Shown here piece after piece: positions 43,511 to 51,601 of a stretch of DNA of 57,952 nucleotides. Source of the DNA: Vibrio genomosp. F10 str. ZF-129. GTDB lineage: Bacteria > Pseudomonadota > Gammaproteobacteria > Enterobacterales > Vibrionaceae. The position numbers and the translations under genes are program-made. The first letter of the stretch is position 1, and each line of letters begins with the position of its first letter. The notes beneath the pieces are model-generated. The model was not told the DNA's origin. It ran no database searches and saw only the letters and a list, made by a program, of their open reading frames with translations. The stretch is from the NCBI RefSeq assembly GCF_000287055.2, contig NZ_AJYQ02000078.1, forward strand, positions 1 to 57,952, read 5' to 3'.

Positions 43511-43786
43511 ATGTCAAAAATTAAATATGTGACAATGATTGTTGGTATTTTTTACTTCTTATTTTTAGTTTGTGCGGTTTTTGGTTCGTACATTCTAACA
43601 AGTATTCTTTATACTGATTATGAGATCGTAACAATGTTATTTGGGTTCGAAGCCTCAATCTTTGTAAAGACACTACTGTCTGGAGTTTTTATCACAACGC
43701 TCTACTTTACTTTTGAGTTAAAATTCTTTATTAAATCTGCCTCTAATTCGTATGATTCAGTATTTGGCCATGGCTTTCAGTCTTGA
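43511..43786 (+). CDS. Small membrane protein
   Basis: 91 aa, AAGG 10 bp upstream of ATG. Two to three transmembrane helices (about 8-30, 38-60, 60-75). No family recognised. Probably read through from the 692-aa gene, since no promoter or terminator is visible between them. Confidence 0.55.
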   Translation: MSKIKYVTMIVGIFYFLFLVCAVFGSYILTSILYTDYEIVTMLFGFEASIFVKTLLSGVFITTLYFTFELKFFIKSASNSYDSVFGHGFQS

Positions 43787-43811
43787 TTCAGCGTTGTGAT
43801 GATGCTATCTT
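43783..43811 (+). promoter_or_regulatory. Promoter of the 169-aa gene
   Basis: TTGATT (43783-43788), 17-bp spacer, TATCTT (43806-43811). Overlaps the stop of the preceding gene. Predicted leader about 92 nt. Confidence 0.55.
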
Positions 43812-43845
43812 AAAAAAGTAAAAGGTTATCAGCACTTAAAAACCA

Positions 43846-43903
43846 ACTCGACAGAGTGTGCTATTTTAATGAAACAGCGGAGTACCGCTAAACACACAAG
43901 GAA
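43846..43903 (+). promoter_or_regulatory. Structured leader with AACACACAAGGAAAA
   Basis: Hairpin 1 ACTC-GACA-GAGT (43846-43857); hairpin 2 AGCGG-AGTA-CCGCT (43876-43889); motif about 43890-43904; ATG at 43910. One of the clearest copies. Confidence 0.7.
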
Positions 43904-43909
43904 AATCTT

Positions 43910-44419
43910 ATGACTTCTAGAGCCATAAAATCCCACTTAGAAAACTGGAGCGCGAATATTTCATCAACCGCTCAAGCTACTTTGAGTGCATCAATTGCAC
44001 CATTATCAATTGATGCCACTAAAAAGAAAGCTAGAACGACTAAATCAAAAACACCTTCGAAAAAACTTGAAGGCCTTTTAACTAAGTCCTTACCAAAGGA
44101 ACTTGAAATTTATGTTGTTCAAGATGTTAACAAAATATTTGAAGGCACTTACGACAAAGGGGATTATATCGTAGTCGATAAATCTGCGAATTCAAGTGCT
44201 GGAAGACATGGATTCTTCGGTCACCGTGTAACAAAAGGCAACATTGAATTCGGGGATCTAAAATTGATAATAGAAAAGAGCTTGTACCATATCTCTGTTT
44301 TCTCTTCGGACGTTTCTTTCGTTGGAAAAATCGTAAATGGGAAGTTAAGGCTCAACCCTGGCAATAAAGATGCCTTCTTAAATAAAAACCGGAGCAATAT
44401 TGTTCCAACTCAACATTAA
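43910..44419 (+). CDS. Unknown protein with basic linker
   Basis: 169 aa. N-terminal helical part, a basic low-complexity linker (ATKKKARTTKSKTPSKK, about 39-55), then a globular beta-rich domain (LPKELEIYVVQDVNKIFEGTYDKGDYIVVDKS...). The linker suggests contact with nucleic acid. No family recognised. Single-gene unit with leader and terminator. Confidence 0.6.
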   Translation: MTSRAIKSHLENWSANISSTAQATLSASIAPLSIDATKKKARTTKSKTPSKKLEGLLTKSLPKELEIYVVQDVNKIFEGTYDKGDYIVVDKSANSSAGRHGFFGHRVTKGNIEFGDLKLIIEKSLYHISVFSSDVSFVGKIVNGKLRLNPGNKDAFLNKNRSNIVPTQH

Positions 44420-44425
44420 TAACTT

Positions 44426-44456
44426 AAAAAGCAGCCGATTTCGGCTGCTTTTTTTA
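44426..44456 (+). terminator. Terminator
   Basis: AAAAGCAGCCGA-TT-TCGGCTGCTTTT followed by T-run. It lies between convergent genes; its end touches the stop of the minus-strand gene. Confidence 0.92.
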
Positions 44457-45275
44457 TCTCAATAACCATTCTATATATAAATTCACATTGCTAAACCCCA
44501 ACATCTCACCATGATTTTGTAATTTTTTTACAGTCAGGTTGTTTAGTTTAATAGTATCGAATTCTGATTTTGTGTTAGCTATATTATTTACAATTGAATT
44601 TGAAGCTGCTATTAAATAGGCACCTATCTCATGCTCTTGTATCTCCTTAGAACGTAATAGATGACTTTTAACAAGAAATTCATCAGGGTAACTTTCCATC
44701 ATCTTACGGGCTCTTCGTCCCGATACCCTTCTGGTACTGTTAGTAAACAAAAAACACCAGATAAGGGATAAGTTATATCTTAATTTCAATGTATCTTCTG
44801 TTGTTAATAGTTGGAATATTTCTTTAACTTTGAGGTTCAATAGATAATCTGGCCCTGTATCTGAAACTAAATCTGCGAGATCATATTTTGATATTTCATC
44901 CGCCAGAAAATCAGAAAAAGCGATTAACTGATTATTCGACATTAAGTATGGATTGTTATTCGTGTTTGTTGCTTTCAAGAAAACTTGAAACCCCTTAGAA
45001 TAAACATATTCATGATAAAGGACATCTAATCGTTTTCCTTGAACGCCAATCATATCTCCATTGTTACTTAATTCAGCAATGTTATAAGCTCTAATCTGAG
45101 AAAGTTCTTCAATAAGGTACTTCTTTAATTCCTGTTCCTCTGTCGTATCAAAGTCATTTAGATTAGTAAATATGAAGCTCGTAATATCATTGAATTCCAA
45201 TACATCCAGAAGAAAATCTACGATTCTTAAAATATTACTGGGTCTACTATTTGTAAACGTTGCTAGTCCAGCCAT
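44454..45275 (-). CDS. Unknown helical protein
   Basis: 273 aa from ATG 45275, chosen over 45287 because GGAGG lies 5 bp upstream of it. All-helical by pattern, acidic, with SGRRARKMMESYPDEFL in the middle. No family recognised. It does not carry the leader motif. Confidence 0.55.
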   Translation of the reverse strand: MAGLATFTNSRPSNILRIVDFLLDVLEFNDITSFIFTNLNDFDTTEEQELKKYLIEELSQIRAYNIAELSNNGDMIGVQGKRLDVLYHEYVYSKGFQVFLKATNTNNNPYLMSNNQLIAFSDFLADEISKYDLADLVSDTGPDYLLNLKVKEIFQLLTTEDTLKLRYNLSLIWCFLFTNSTRRVSGRRARKMMESYPDEFLVKSHLLRSKEIQEHEIGAYLIAASNSIVNNIANTKSEFDTIKLNNLTVKKLQNHGEMLGFSNVNLYIEWLLR

Positions 45276-45379
45276 GGTTACCTCCATTTCCGATACTCAA
45301 GTTTAGATACAATGCAACCTTGAGTCAACTATTCCACCTTAAGAGCAATTTTTTGTGATTTTTCACGTTCCTTCCGTTT

Positions 45380-45414
45380 GATAATTACAATTATCAGACA
45401 GACACAAGGTAAAT
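45380..45414 (+). promoter_or_regulatory. Orphan structured leader without a gene
   Basis: GATAATT-AC-AATTATC (45380-45395) followed by GACACAAGGTAAAT (45401-45414), but no start codon or open frame follows. It lies in the 402-bp gene-free stretch 45276-45677, whose right part is the leader of DndC-like gene B. Otherwise I see only CCC-TATTA-GGG (45433) in the stretch. Confidence 0.5.
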
Positions 45415-45522
45415 ATTCGATATTTTTGGCTCCCTATTAGGGCAAGTCATTACACTCAGCGTGACGCCGTAACATTTTTGTCCCATTGGTTTTATCGAAA
45501 CTTACCAACTACGGATTTATTT

Positions 45523-45551
45523 TTGATCTTACAACTCTCTAATAGTAAACT
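45523..45551 (+). promoter_or_regulatory. Promoter of DndC-like gene B
   Basis: TTGATC (45523-45528), 17-bp spacer, TAAACT (45546-45551). Predicted leader about 120 nt. Confidence 0.5.
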
Positions 45552-45589
45552 TAAATAGTTAATGATGATTTCGGCACTCATTATTCATC

Positions 45590-45674
45590 AACTCTTTTGA
45601 GTTCGTGCCCTTTCCACAATTTGCTTTAACTAGCAACTCTCAATGTCATTTTGACATTTACACACAAGGAAAAC
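45590..45674 (+). promoter_or_regulatory. Structured leader of DndC-like gene B
   Basis: Hairpin 1 AACTC-TTTT-GAGTT (45590-45603), then CGTGCCCTTTCCAC, hairpin 2 AATGTCA-TTT-TGACATT (45642-45658), motif TACACACAAGGAAAA (45660-45674), ATG at 45678. Confidence 0.7.
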
Positions 45675-45677
45675 CAA

Positions 45678-47858
45678 ATGGACCAACAAGGCTATTCTGT
45701 CTCTGGGCAGGTTACTATGGATCTGTTTTCATCACTCGACTCTATCTCAGTGAACGAAGAAATTACTGTCGTACAACTGGATAAATGGACTGAATGGCGC
45801 AGAGACATACTTGAAGATTCATCTTTAAACTTTAGTTTAGGTGACAATGAATTAACTTCAGCGAACCTACTTATACGTGCAGTACAAAGTATTAAAGACA
45901 AGTTTATTTCGGGATTTAATATTGTATCCGCGATAAGTGGCGGGAAAGATTCAAATTTATCTACTTTAGCAATGTTTATTGCCGCTATGGAGCTTAAGCG
46001 CGAAAATAGACTAGATCTTATCAAGCCTTTCGCAATTTTACACAACAACACTTTAATTGAATCACCGGAAGCTCATAACTTGGCCATGGGTCAGATTAAT
46101 GAATACCAGAAGTTCGCTACTGAGGAAGGACTTCCATTTTCAGTAATTATTGGTAAACCATCTATTCAACAGTCCTGGTTTGGAAAGATTTTATCTGGAA
46201 GAGGTATTCCAATATTTGTGAATGCCAACACAAGAGACTGTGCTGTCGATTGGAAAATTAAAGCAGGAATTTCCGCTGTAAATCGTTGGGCAAAGAAAAT
46301 TGGCTTCACAAGAATAAGTAATTTCCGTAAAAGTAACTTATTGCTTTTACTAGGTTCAAGGCTTGACGAATCCGTAAAAAGAGCAGCTTCTTTATCTAGG
46401 CTTGGTGGCGATGATATTAAAATCGTACGTAACTCATCTGGGGAAGCTTTCCTATATCCAATTCTAAATATGACTGAGGAGGATGTATGGTCAATACTGT
46501 TAAAGGCCAAGAAGTTTGGTTCAGTAATCCCCGCCCCTGTTCAAGACTATGACGATCTGTATGAGTTCTATTCTGACTCATCGGGTGGAGAATGTGCTTT
46601 AGTCTCAACCACAAACGATTCTGGAGAGCAAATAGTTGATACTGGTTCAGCAGGAAGCACGGCCTGTGGGACTCGTAGCGGTTGTATTCTATGCACTGCT
46701 ATTAAAGATGACAAATCAACAATTGGCCTCATAGATTCTGATCCTGATAAATTTGGGTACCTTAAGCATCTCAACCGTATCCAGCAAACTTTATCAATCA
46801 GCCAATATAATTGGAACTTACGTACTGCGGTAGGCAGAACACTATATTCAAATGGGTATATCGAACTGAAACATGATACATACAGTATTAGTTTTCTTAT
46901 TAGAATATTGAAAGCGCTCATAACTGCAGATTATTTGGAGGATCAGCGAGCGAATAGAATAAAAGCTAAACTTGAGAATGGCACCATTGCAAATACTCGA
47001 CGCAACCGTAGGATGTCTAAGCCACAGTTCAAATTCATTGATGAAAATATCATTATTTATTTGGACTTTATTTGGTCTATTCATTCTTACTCAGAACAAC
47101 CTTTTCTTGCTATGAAAACTTGGCAAGAAGTATATCGATATGGGGAACTAGAACTTCTTGACGACTATCAGGACTACGCTAGAAGTCCAACAACTCGTTC
47201 CTCAAAGAACTTTCTAAAAGTTTGTGCCGCAGATCAGTTTTGGGATTCTGGAAAAGAAGATTGGGATGATAACCTACAGCCTAGTAACTTTGGCTTGTAT
47301 GAGTTTAGCAGTGATAACCATTCTGATATTCAGAAAGATGACCTGGACGAAGATGTCGATAATGATTCGAGTTACTTAGCTTTTGATGCCGGTATGGAAC
47401 CAGATCCTGTTATACAAAAGCAGTATCGTGATGAAGTTTTTGATTATCATTCTGGTGAGCAACTCTCAATCAATGTAAAAGAATCTGACAGTCGTTCGAT
47501 ACAAGTTGACAGTTTATATTTCAATGAATTTCTTGAATTCGAAGTTACTCAATCCAATAGTGCTGGAAATACACCTCTTACAGCAGCTAAATCACTTCTC
47601 AAACGAGGCCTTGTTTCGCTTCCAAAGGGACAGTATTTGAATAGACATTATCAAGCAATTAGAGGACAAGTGCTAAGTGCTAATGGATTATATTCAAATG
47701 TAACTTTAGAGCAAATAGTCATCAGAGCAAGAAATAATAATTTTGTTATTACTGATAGCTATACAGCGGAAATGAAGTCTAGTACCGTTAAACGTAGAAA
47801 TAAACCTACCTCTAACATAAGGAGTAATCAACCAAATAATAATTATTCTCTATTTTAA
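45678..47858 (+). CDS. DndC/PAPS-reductase-like PP-loop iron-sulfur protein B
   Basis: 726 aa from ATG 45678. PP-loop AISGGKDSNLS (about 86-96, canonical), and cysteines GECALVST...TACGTRSGCILCTAIKDDKS (about 305-345; C...C-x5-C-x2-C as in gene A and DndC). After it LKHLNRIQQTLS, as in the DndC C-domain, then a ~330-aa extension with an acidic stretch (about 540-590). It shares its architecture with gene A but is clearly divergent. No other dnd gene is adjacent; the next gene is an unknown 166-aa protein, also with a leader motif. Probably a sulfur- or nucleotide-activating enzyme acting on nucleic acid; the true substrate is unknown. Confidence 0.75.
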   Translation: MDQQGYSVSGQVTMDLFSSLDSISVNEEITVVQLDKWTEWRRDILEDSSLNFSLGDNELTSANLLIRAVQSIKDKFISGFNIVSAISGGKDSNLSTLAMFIAAMELKRENRLDLIKPFAILHNNTLIESPEAHNLAMGQINEYQKFATEEGLPFSVIIGKPSIQQSWFGKILSGRGIPIFVNANTRDCAVDWKIKAGISAVNRWAKKIGFTRISNFRKSNLLLLLGSRLDESVKRAASLSRLGGDDIKIVRNSSGEAFLYPILNMTEEDVWSILLKAKKFGSVIPAPVQDYDDLYEFYSDSSGGECALVSTTNDSGEQIVDTGSAGSTACGTRSGCILCTAIKDDKSTIGLIDSDPDKFGYLKHLNRIQQTLSISQYNWNLRTAVGRTLYSNGYIELKHDTYSISFLIRILKALITADYLEDQRANRIKAKLENGTIANTRRNRRMSKPQFKFIDENIIIYLDFIWSIHSYSEQPFLAMKTWQEVYRYGELELLDDYQDYARSPTTRSSKNFLKVCAADQFWDSGKEDWDDNLQPSNFGLYEFSSDNHSDIQKDDLDEDVDNDSSYLAFDAGMEPDPVIQKQYRDEVFDYHSGEQLSINVKESDSRSIQVDSLYFNEFLEFEVTQSNSAGNTPLTAAKSLLKRGLVSLPKGQYLNRHYQAIRGQVLSANGLYSNVTLEQIVIRARNNNFVITDSYTAEMKSSTVKRRNKPTSNIRSNQPNNNYSLF

Positions 47859-47871
47859 AACACAAGGAAAT
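47858..47871 (+). promoter_or_regulatory. Intra-operon leader motif
   Basis: AAACACAAGGAAAT begins on the stop codon of DndC-like gene B and places the ribosome site of the next gene 4-5 bp before its ATG. Only a weak AT stem precedes it. Confidence 0.5.
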
Positions 47872-47874
47872 ATT

Positions 47875-48375
47875 ATGACTAATTACGAGTCACATTTAGA
47901 CATTTTGAAACTAGTAGATAACGTAACGGATGAGCACTTAAGGAAAGACATTATGTTTATGGAATCCATGAATCATAATAAGTTTCTATGGGTTTGGGAT
48001 AAAGGCAGTACTACAGTTATTCCCCTAGAACTCGGCCTTTCTATGCAATACTTTGAAGCCGTTTCATCCCCATTCTCTGCATACCTAATACTTGACCAAG
48101 GTAGAGTCAAACGTATAAATAGAGATTCTGCGCGAATAGCAATGGAAGTATCACCTCCTGTCACTATTAGTGCGGATAACACGACCGATGAAATATTCGA
48201 ATCCATTGACACCTTACTGTCTAAATCACCAGCTACTTGTACACTTAAGTTACCGAAAGTACAAACATCCAATATAGCTGAAATAATGATTAAGCTTACT
48301 CGTACAGGAAAAGTAAGAGTGCTAAGGTTTATAAATGAAACCTTAGAAAAAGGTGGGCTATTAAAGCCTTTATAG
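47875..48375 (+). CDS. Unknown protein co-transcribed with DndC-like gene B
   Basis: 166 aa. No recognised family. Acidic helical N-terminus (ESHLDILKLVDNVTDEHLRKDIMF) and mixed alpha/beta body. Its link to the DndC-like enzyme (16 bp apart, common terminator) makes it the best candidate partner of that enzyme. Confidence 0.6.
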   Translation: MTNYESHLDILKLVDNVTDEHLRKDIMFMESMNHNKFLWVWDKGSTTVIPLELGLSMQYFEAVSSPFSAYLILDQGRVKRINRDSARIAMEVSPPVTISADNTTDEIFESIDTLLSKSPATCTLKLPKVQTSNIAEIMIKLTRTGKVRVLRFINETLEKGGLLKPL

Positions 48376-48381
48376 ATGACC

Positions 48382-48414
48382 AAAAGCCACTGTGATATCA
48401 CAGTGGCTTTTTTT
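48382..48414 (+). terminator. Terminator
   Basis: AAAGCCACTGTGA-TA-TCACAGTGGCTTT perfect stem followed by T-run. Confidence 0.93.
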
Positions 48415-48597
48415 ATAATCACCATAATGAATACGTCCAATAGAAGAAATACTAACTTCATCTTAATTTACAGAGTAACTAATTACTGACTAGCACTGCA
48501 GTTATCATACATATGAATACATTGCGCAAAATACTCTCCTACTCTATACTGTTCAAAACAACAGCTTGTGTTTATAAACATGCTTCTAGGGGGCCTC

Positions 48598-49737
48598 ATG
48601 AATGATCTAGCAAATTTATCTAAATCGGTATCCGTTTTTGAAGATCATTTCCAAAAACGATTAGCTGAGATTGAACTGCATGATGCGAACCCAAATGATG
48701 TCGACGATGAAACCGCAACTGTTAAATTACGGGTTTGGCTTGAATCTTATAAAAGGAATTCTGCGCCTAATACTTATAGAGCTTATATGGGAGCATGGGA
48801 AAGGTATGTTTCCGCATGTACTGCGGTTGGAGTAAATTGGTTACCAATTACAGCCTCAAACATCATTAAAGTTTTACATTATTTAGAAGTTAATCGTAAG
48901 CAAAAACTTTCTACTTTAAGGTTAACTTGCTCGATGGTTAATAACTTTCACGATGCTGCTGGCTACCCAAAACCTACGTTAAATAAACAAGTTCAATCCG
49001 AACTTAAAGGCATTCGTCGTCGATTAAAGGTCGCCTCTAAACAGGCTCCAGCTCTTACAGAAGTTCATAAAGATCAGATTATACAAACATATTTAAAAGA
49101 AGGGTCTATACGATCAATTAGAGATGCTTGCATGGTTAGTGTAATGTTTGATAGCTTACTTCGACGTTCAGAAGTCGCTAATATAAGAATGCAGGACATA
49201 CATGAAAGATCTTTTCCTCTCGGTACTTCTGACAAGCCCGACAGACAACTTCCTATGCCCTTTCCTTATAGAAGCAATGAGAGACTAGATGGTCGCTTAC
49301 ACATACCAAGCTCTAAAACAGATCAAGACGGACATGGAGCTAATGGGTATTTGAGTCCTGATAGTATTCGACTTATTTCGTTTATGGTTGATAAGTGTGG
49401 TTTAGATGTTAGAGATTCAGATTCATTTCTTTTTAGAGGTATAGACAACTCAGGTAATCTTGGCGAAAGGATTTCTGATCAAGGTGTATATCGAGCTATG
49501 CAAAAGATGAGTGAAGTCATTGGCACTAAATTTAAGTTTACAGGCCATTCATGTAGAGTTGGGGCTTGTATATTAATTAGTAAAACTTCGTCTACAGCTG
49601 AAGTAATGAAGGCTGGCAGATGGCGGTCTCCCGCCATGCCAGCATACTACACTAGAAATGAAGAAGTTTATGAAGGTGCTATGGCTAAATACCATAAACA
49701 CAGAGATGAACCTAATTTCATTAATTTACAGAATTAA
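48598..49737 (+). CDS. Tyrosine recombinase B
   Basis: 379 aa from ATG 48598 (AGGGGG upstream); the in-frame ATG at 48568 lacks a ribosome site. Core-binding domain APNTYRAYMGAWERYVSAC (about 50-68), then the catalytic set: Arg in DSLLRRSEVANI, Lys in SSKTDQDG, H317-S-C-R320 (GHSCRVG), Trp in AGRWRSP, and Tyr about 350 (YYTRNEE). It is only distantly like recombinase A. No att repeat is visible. It could resolve element dimers or drive integration. Its stop overlaps the convergent H-NS-like gene by 3 bp. Confidence 0.85.
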   Translation: MNDLANLSKSVSVFEDHFQKRLAEIELHDANPNDVDDETATVKLRVWLESYKRNSAPNTYRAYMGAWERYVSACTAVGVNWLPITASNIIKVLHYLEVNRKQKLSTLRLTCSMVNNFHDAAGYPKPTLNKQVQSELKGIRRRLKVASKQAPALTEVHKDQIIQTYLKEGSIRSIRDACMVSVMFDSLLRRSEVANIRMQDIHERSFPLGTSDKPDRQLPMPFPYRSNERLDGRLHIPSSKTDQDGHGANGYLSPDSIRLISFMVDKCGLDVRDSDSFLFRGIDNSGNLGERISDQGVYRAMQKMSEVIGTKFKFTGHSCRVGACILISKTSSTAEVMKAGRWRSPAMPAYYTRNEEVYEGAMAKYHKHRDEPNFINLQN

Positions 49738-50171
49738 CTTAGAAATTCATCAAGTGATACCGCGAAGTCTTCTAGTGACGCACCATTTTCTATAAGTTTG
49801 GTAAGAGGGCCTGGCTGAGCCCCCTTACCTCTATATTTGCCAGTTGTCCCATCACCGTTTGGAAAAACATAAATTACTGATCTATTAGCTAGCGTTCCAA
49901 CGACATCGCTCATCTCTACTTTACTTTCATTGGCCATTTCACTAACTATTTGCGAAGCATCTTGAACACGGTTTAGATACTCTTGACGTTTAGCTTTAAT
50001 TTCTTGTATTTCGGCTCCTCTTGAGTCTAGTGCTTTACGAATTTCAGCATTTATGACATCGAACTTTTCAGTTGGTATTCCCTCAATTAGTCCATTTACT
50101 ATTACAGGGCTATGAAGAAACTGCCCTACTAACTTCGCTTCATTTTTTTTTGGCTTAACTGTACCTTTCAT
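49734..50171 (-). CDS. H-NS-family DNA-binding protein
   Basis: 145 aa from ATG 50171 (AGGTG upstream; GTG 50180 possible). Coiled-coil middle (about 45-80: INAEIRKALDSRGAEIQEIKAKRQEYLNRV) and a C-terminal domain YVFPNGDGTTGKYRGKGAQPGPLTKLIENGASLEDF. This has the H-NS C-domain layout: two strands, the basic G-x-G-x-x-P loop that enters the minor groove, then the final helix. Plasmid H-NS homologues silence AT-rich cargo and lower the cost to the host. Last gene of the relaxase operon. Confidence 0.72.
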   Translation of the reverse strand: MKGTVKPKKNEAKLVGQFLHSPVIVNGLIEGIPTEKFDVINAEIRKALDSRGAEIQEIKAKRQEYLNRVQDASQIVSEMANESKVEMSDVVGTLANRSVIYVFPNGDGTTGKYRGKGAQPGPLTKLIENGASLEDFAVSLDEFLS

Positions 50172-50195
50172 ATCTTGCACCTATATATTTCTATT

Positions 50196-51599
50196 TCAAA
50201 TGGTCGTTAAAATTGCTGCAATGCTTTTTTTGGTCATAATGGTTACATCTTTGATGTATTCCCTTTCTTTATCAGTTGGGTATTCAAAACTTTTGATTAG
50301 TTGCACTTCCCCTTTGTAATGAAACTTAATCTGTTCAAGTGAGTTCTCCGACTTTTCGAGAGTTGCCTTAAGTTTATCTGCTACTATTTCTACGTAACAT
50401 CTTCCTATCTTGTTAGTATGAATGTTCTTTATGCTAAGAATGAAACTTGGTTGAAGGTGCGGGTGGTTTTTAAAACCAAACAAAGGTTTTGTTAGTCTGA
50501 ATCCGAAATCAGGGTAAGTATTTCTATAGTGAGTTAATATGAAGTTAACCGTACGCAAATAATTTAGTTCGTAGACGTTGTTGACTGGACAAATTGAACC
50601 ATCACCTAGAATTGGCTGAACGGCGACCTTACCCACAACTGGAAGTTTTGAATCAGGGCTTTCAAATGTCATTGCAGCGATAACTACTACCGGATAATCA
50701 AAACTGTGACTCATATCTGTTGCGTATTTGGGCGGGGTTACTAAGTCCGTTAAATGAGTTACTGAAGGTGAACCGTCATAGTCATTTACTAGTGAAACTG
50801 ACCTTCTTTTTGGCTCATAGTGATATGAATCTGCTGTAAGAAATACAATCGCTGTAGGTCGACTTCTACCTTTTCTTTTTTTCATCTCTGTAATCAAAAA
50901 AGATTCAGCCATTTCTTTACCTCTCTCACCGACAAAGCAAATCTCTTTGAGAGGGTTGTCAATTTTATCTCTTTCTTCTTGCGACATTAGGTGTGGCATT
51001 CCGCCTCTTACATACATCGCATCAGTTCTATCCCGAGCTAACATTAACTGATTGAGTACTGACTGTTGGTCTTTAGAAAATTTCTCACCAAAGAAATGAT
51101 TTTGATATCCACTATCAATGCAGTTGTACAGAATTCTAAATAGTGAATCTATTTTTGGTTTTGAGGGCGTAGTAACCTTCTTATCATCATTTCCATCTTC
51201 ATGAGTCGTATATTCAGCAGGAAAAAGTCGAAATAGCGCAAAAATATTCTCTCTACCTAATAGATCATGCAAAGAATCATCGACAAAATCTCTTGAGGAA
51301 TCTTCTCTTTCTGCGCCTTTTATTTGAGTATGAAATCGACAGCTTGGATCGTGAACACCGGAATGATAGTGATTAACTAATCCATAAGTGCCGCTCTGGT
51401 GTCTTGTGTACATTAAAGCCATCGGTGTTTTGCAATCACAAGCTAACCAACGTTTTGATTTCGATAACCGCTGCAACATTGTTTGTGATTCTTGACACGA
51501 CCGATCCCCAGACAACAACTCTAATTCCGTAGTATTGAGTTCTCGCCCAACTACATTTTTACCATTATCGTAATGAAAGACTTTCACTTGCTTAATCAT
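50196..51599 (-). CDS. DUF1173-like zinc-binding protein behind the relaxase
   Basis: 467 aa. N-terminal motif WLACDCKTPMALMYTRH...NHYHSGVHDPSCRFH (about 53-93), a C-x-C ... H-x-x-x-C arrangement like that of DUF1173 proteins of conjugative elements. The remainder is alpha/beta without a known nuclease or ATPase motif. It starts 2 bp after the relaxase stop, so the two are co-translated; a role in DNA processing is likely but unproven. Confidence 0.55.
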   Translation of the reverse strand: MIKQVKVFHYDNGKNVVGRELNTTELELLSGDRSCQESQTMLQRLSKSKRWLACDCKTPMALMYTRHQSGTYGLVNHYHSGVHDPSCRFHTQIKGAEREDSSRDFVDDSLHDLLGRENIFALFRLFPAEYTTHEDGNDDKKVTTPSKPKIDSLFRILYNCIDSGYQNHFFGEKFSKDQQSVLNQLMLARDRTDAMYVRGGMPHLMSQEERDKIDNPLKEICFVGERGKEMAESFLITEMKKRKGRSRPTAIVFLTADSYHYEPKRRSVSLVNDYDGSPSVTHLTDLVTPPKYATDMSHSFDYPVVVIAAMTFESPDSKLPVVGKVAVQPILGDGSICPVNNVYELNYLRTVNFILTHYRNTYPDFGFRLTKPLFGFKNHPHLQPSFILSIKNIHTNKIGRCYVEIVADKLKATLEKSENSLEQIKFHYKGEVQLIKSFEYPTDKEREYIKDVTIMTKKSIAAILTTI

Positions 51600-51601
51600 A
51601 A

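Noticed and set aside
45461..45473. GTGACGCCGTAAC, one mismatch from the matS consensus GTGACRNYGTCAC bound by MatP
   Set aside because: With one mismatch allowed, about 0.4 such sites are expected by chance in 58 kb, so a single hit is not evidence for a matS site.
20536..47871. Leader repeats as integron attC sites
   Set aside because: attC sites lie behind cassettes and have conserved R/L core boxes (RYYYAAC/GTTRRRY); here the conserved part is a ribosome site directly before the start codon, and no integron integrase is present.
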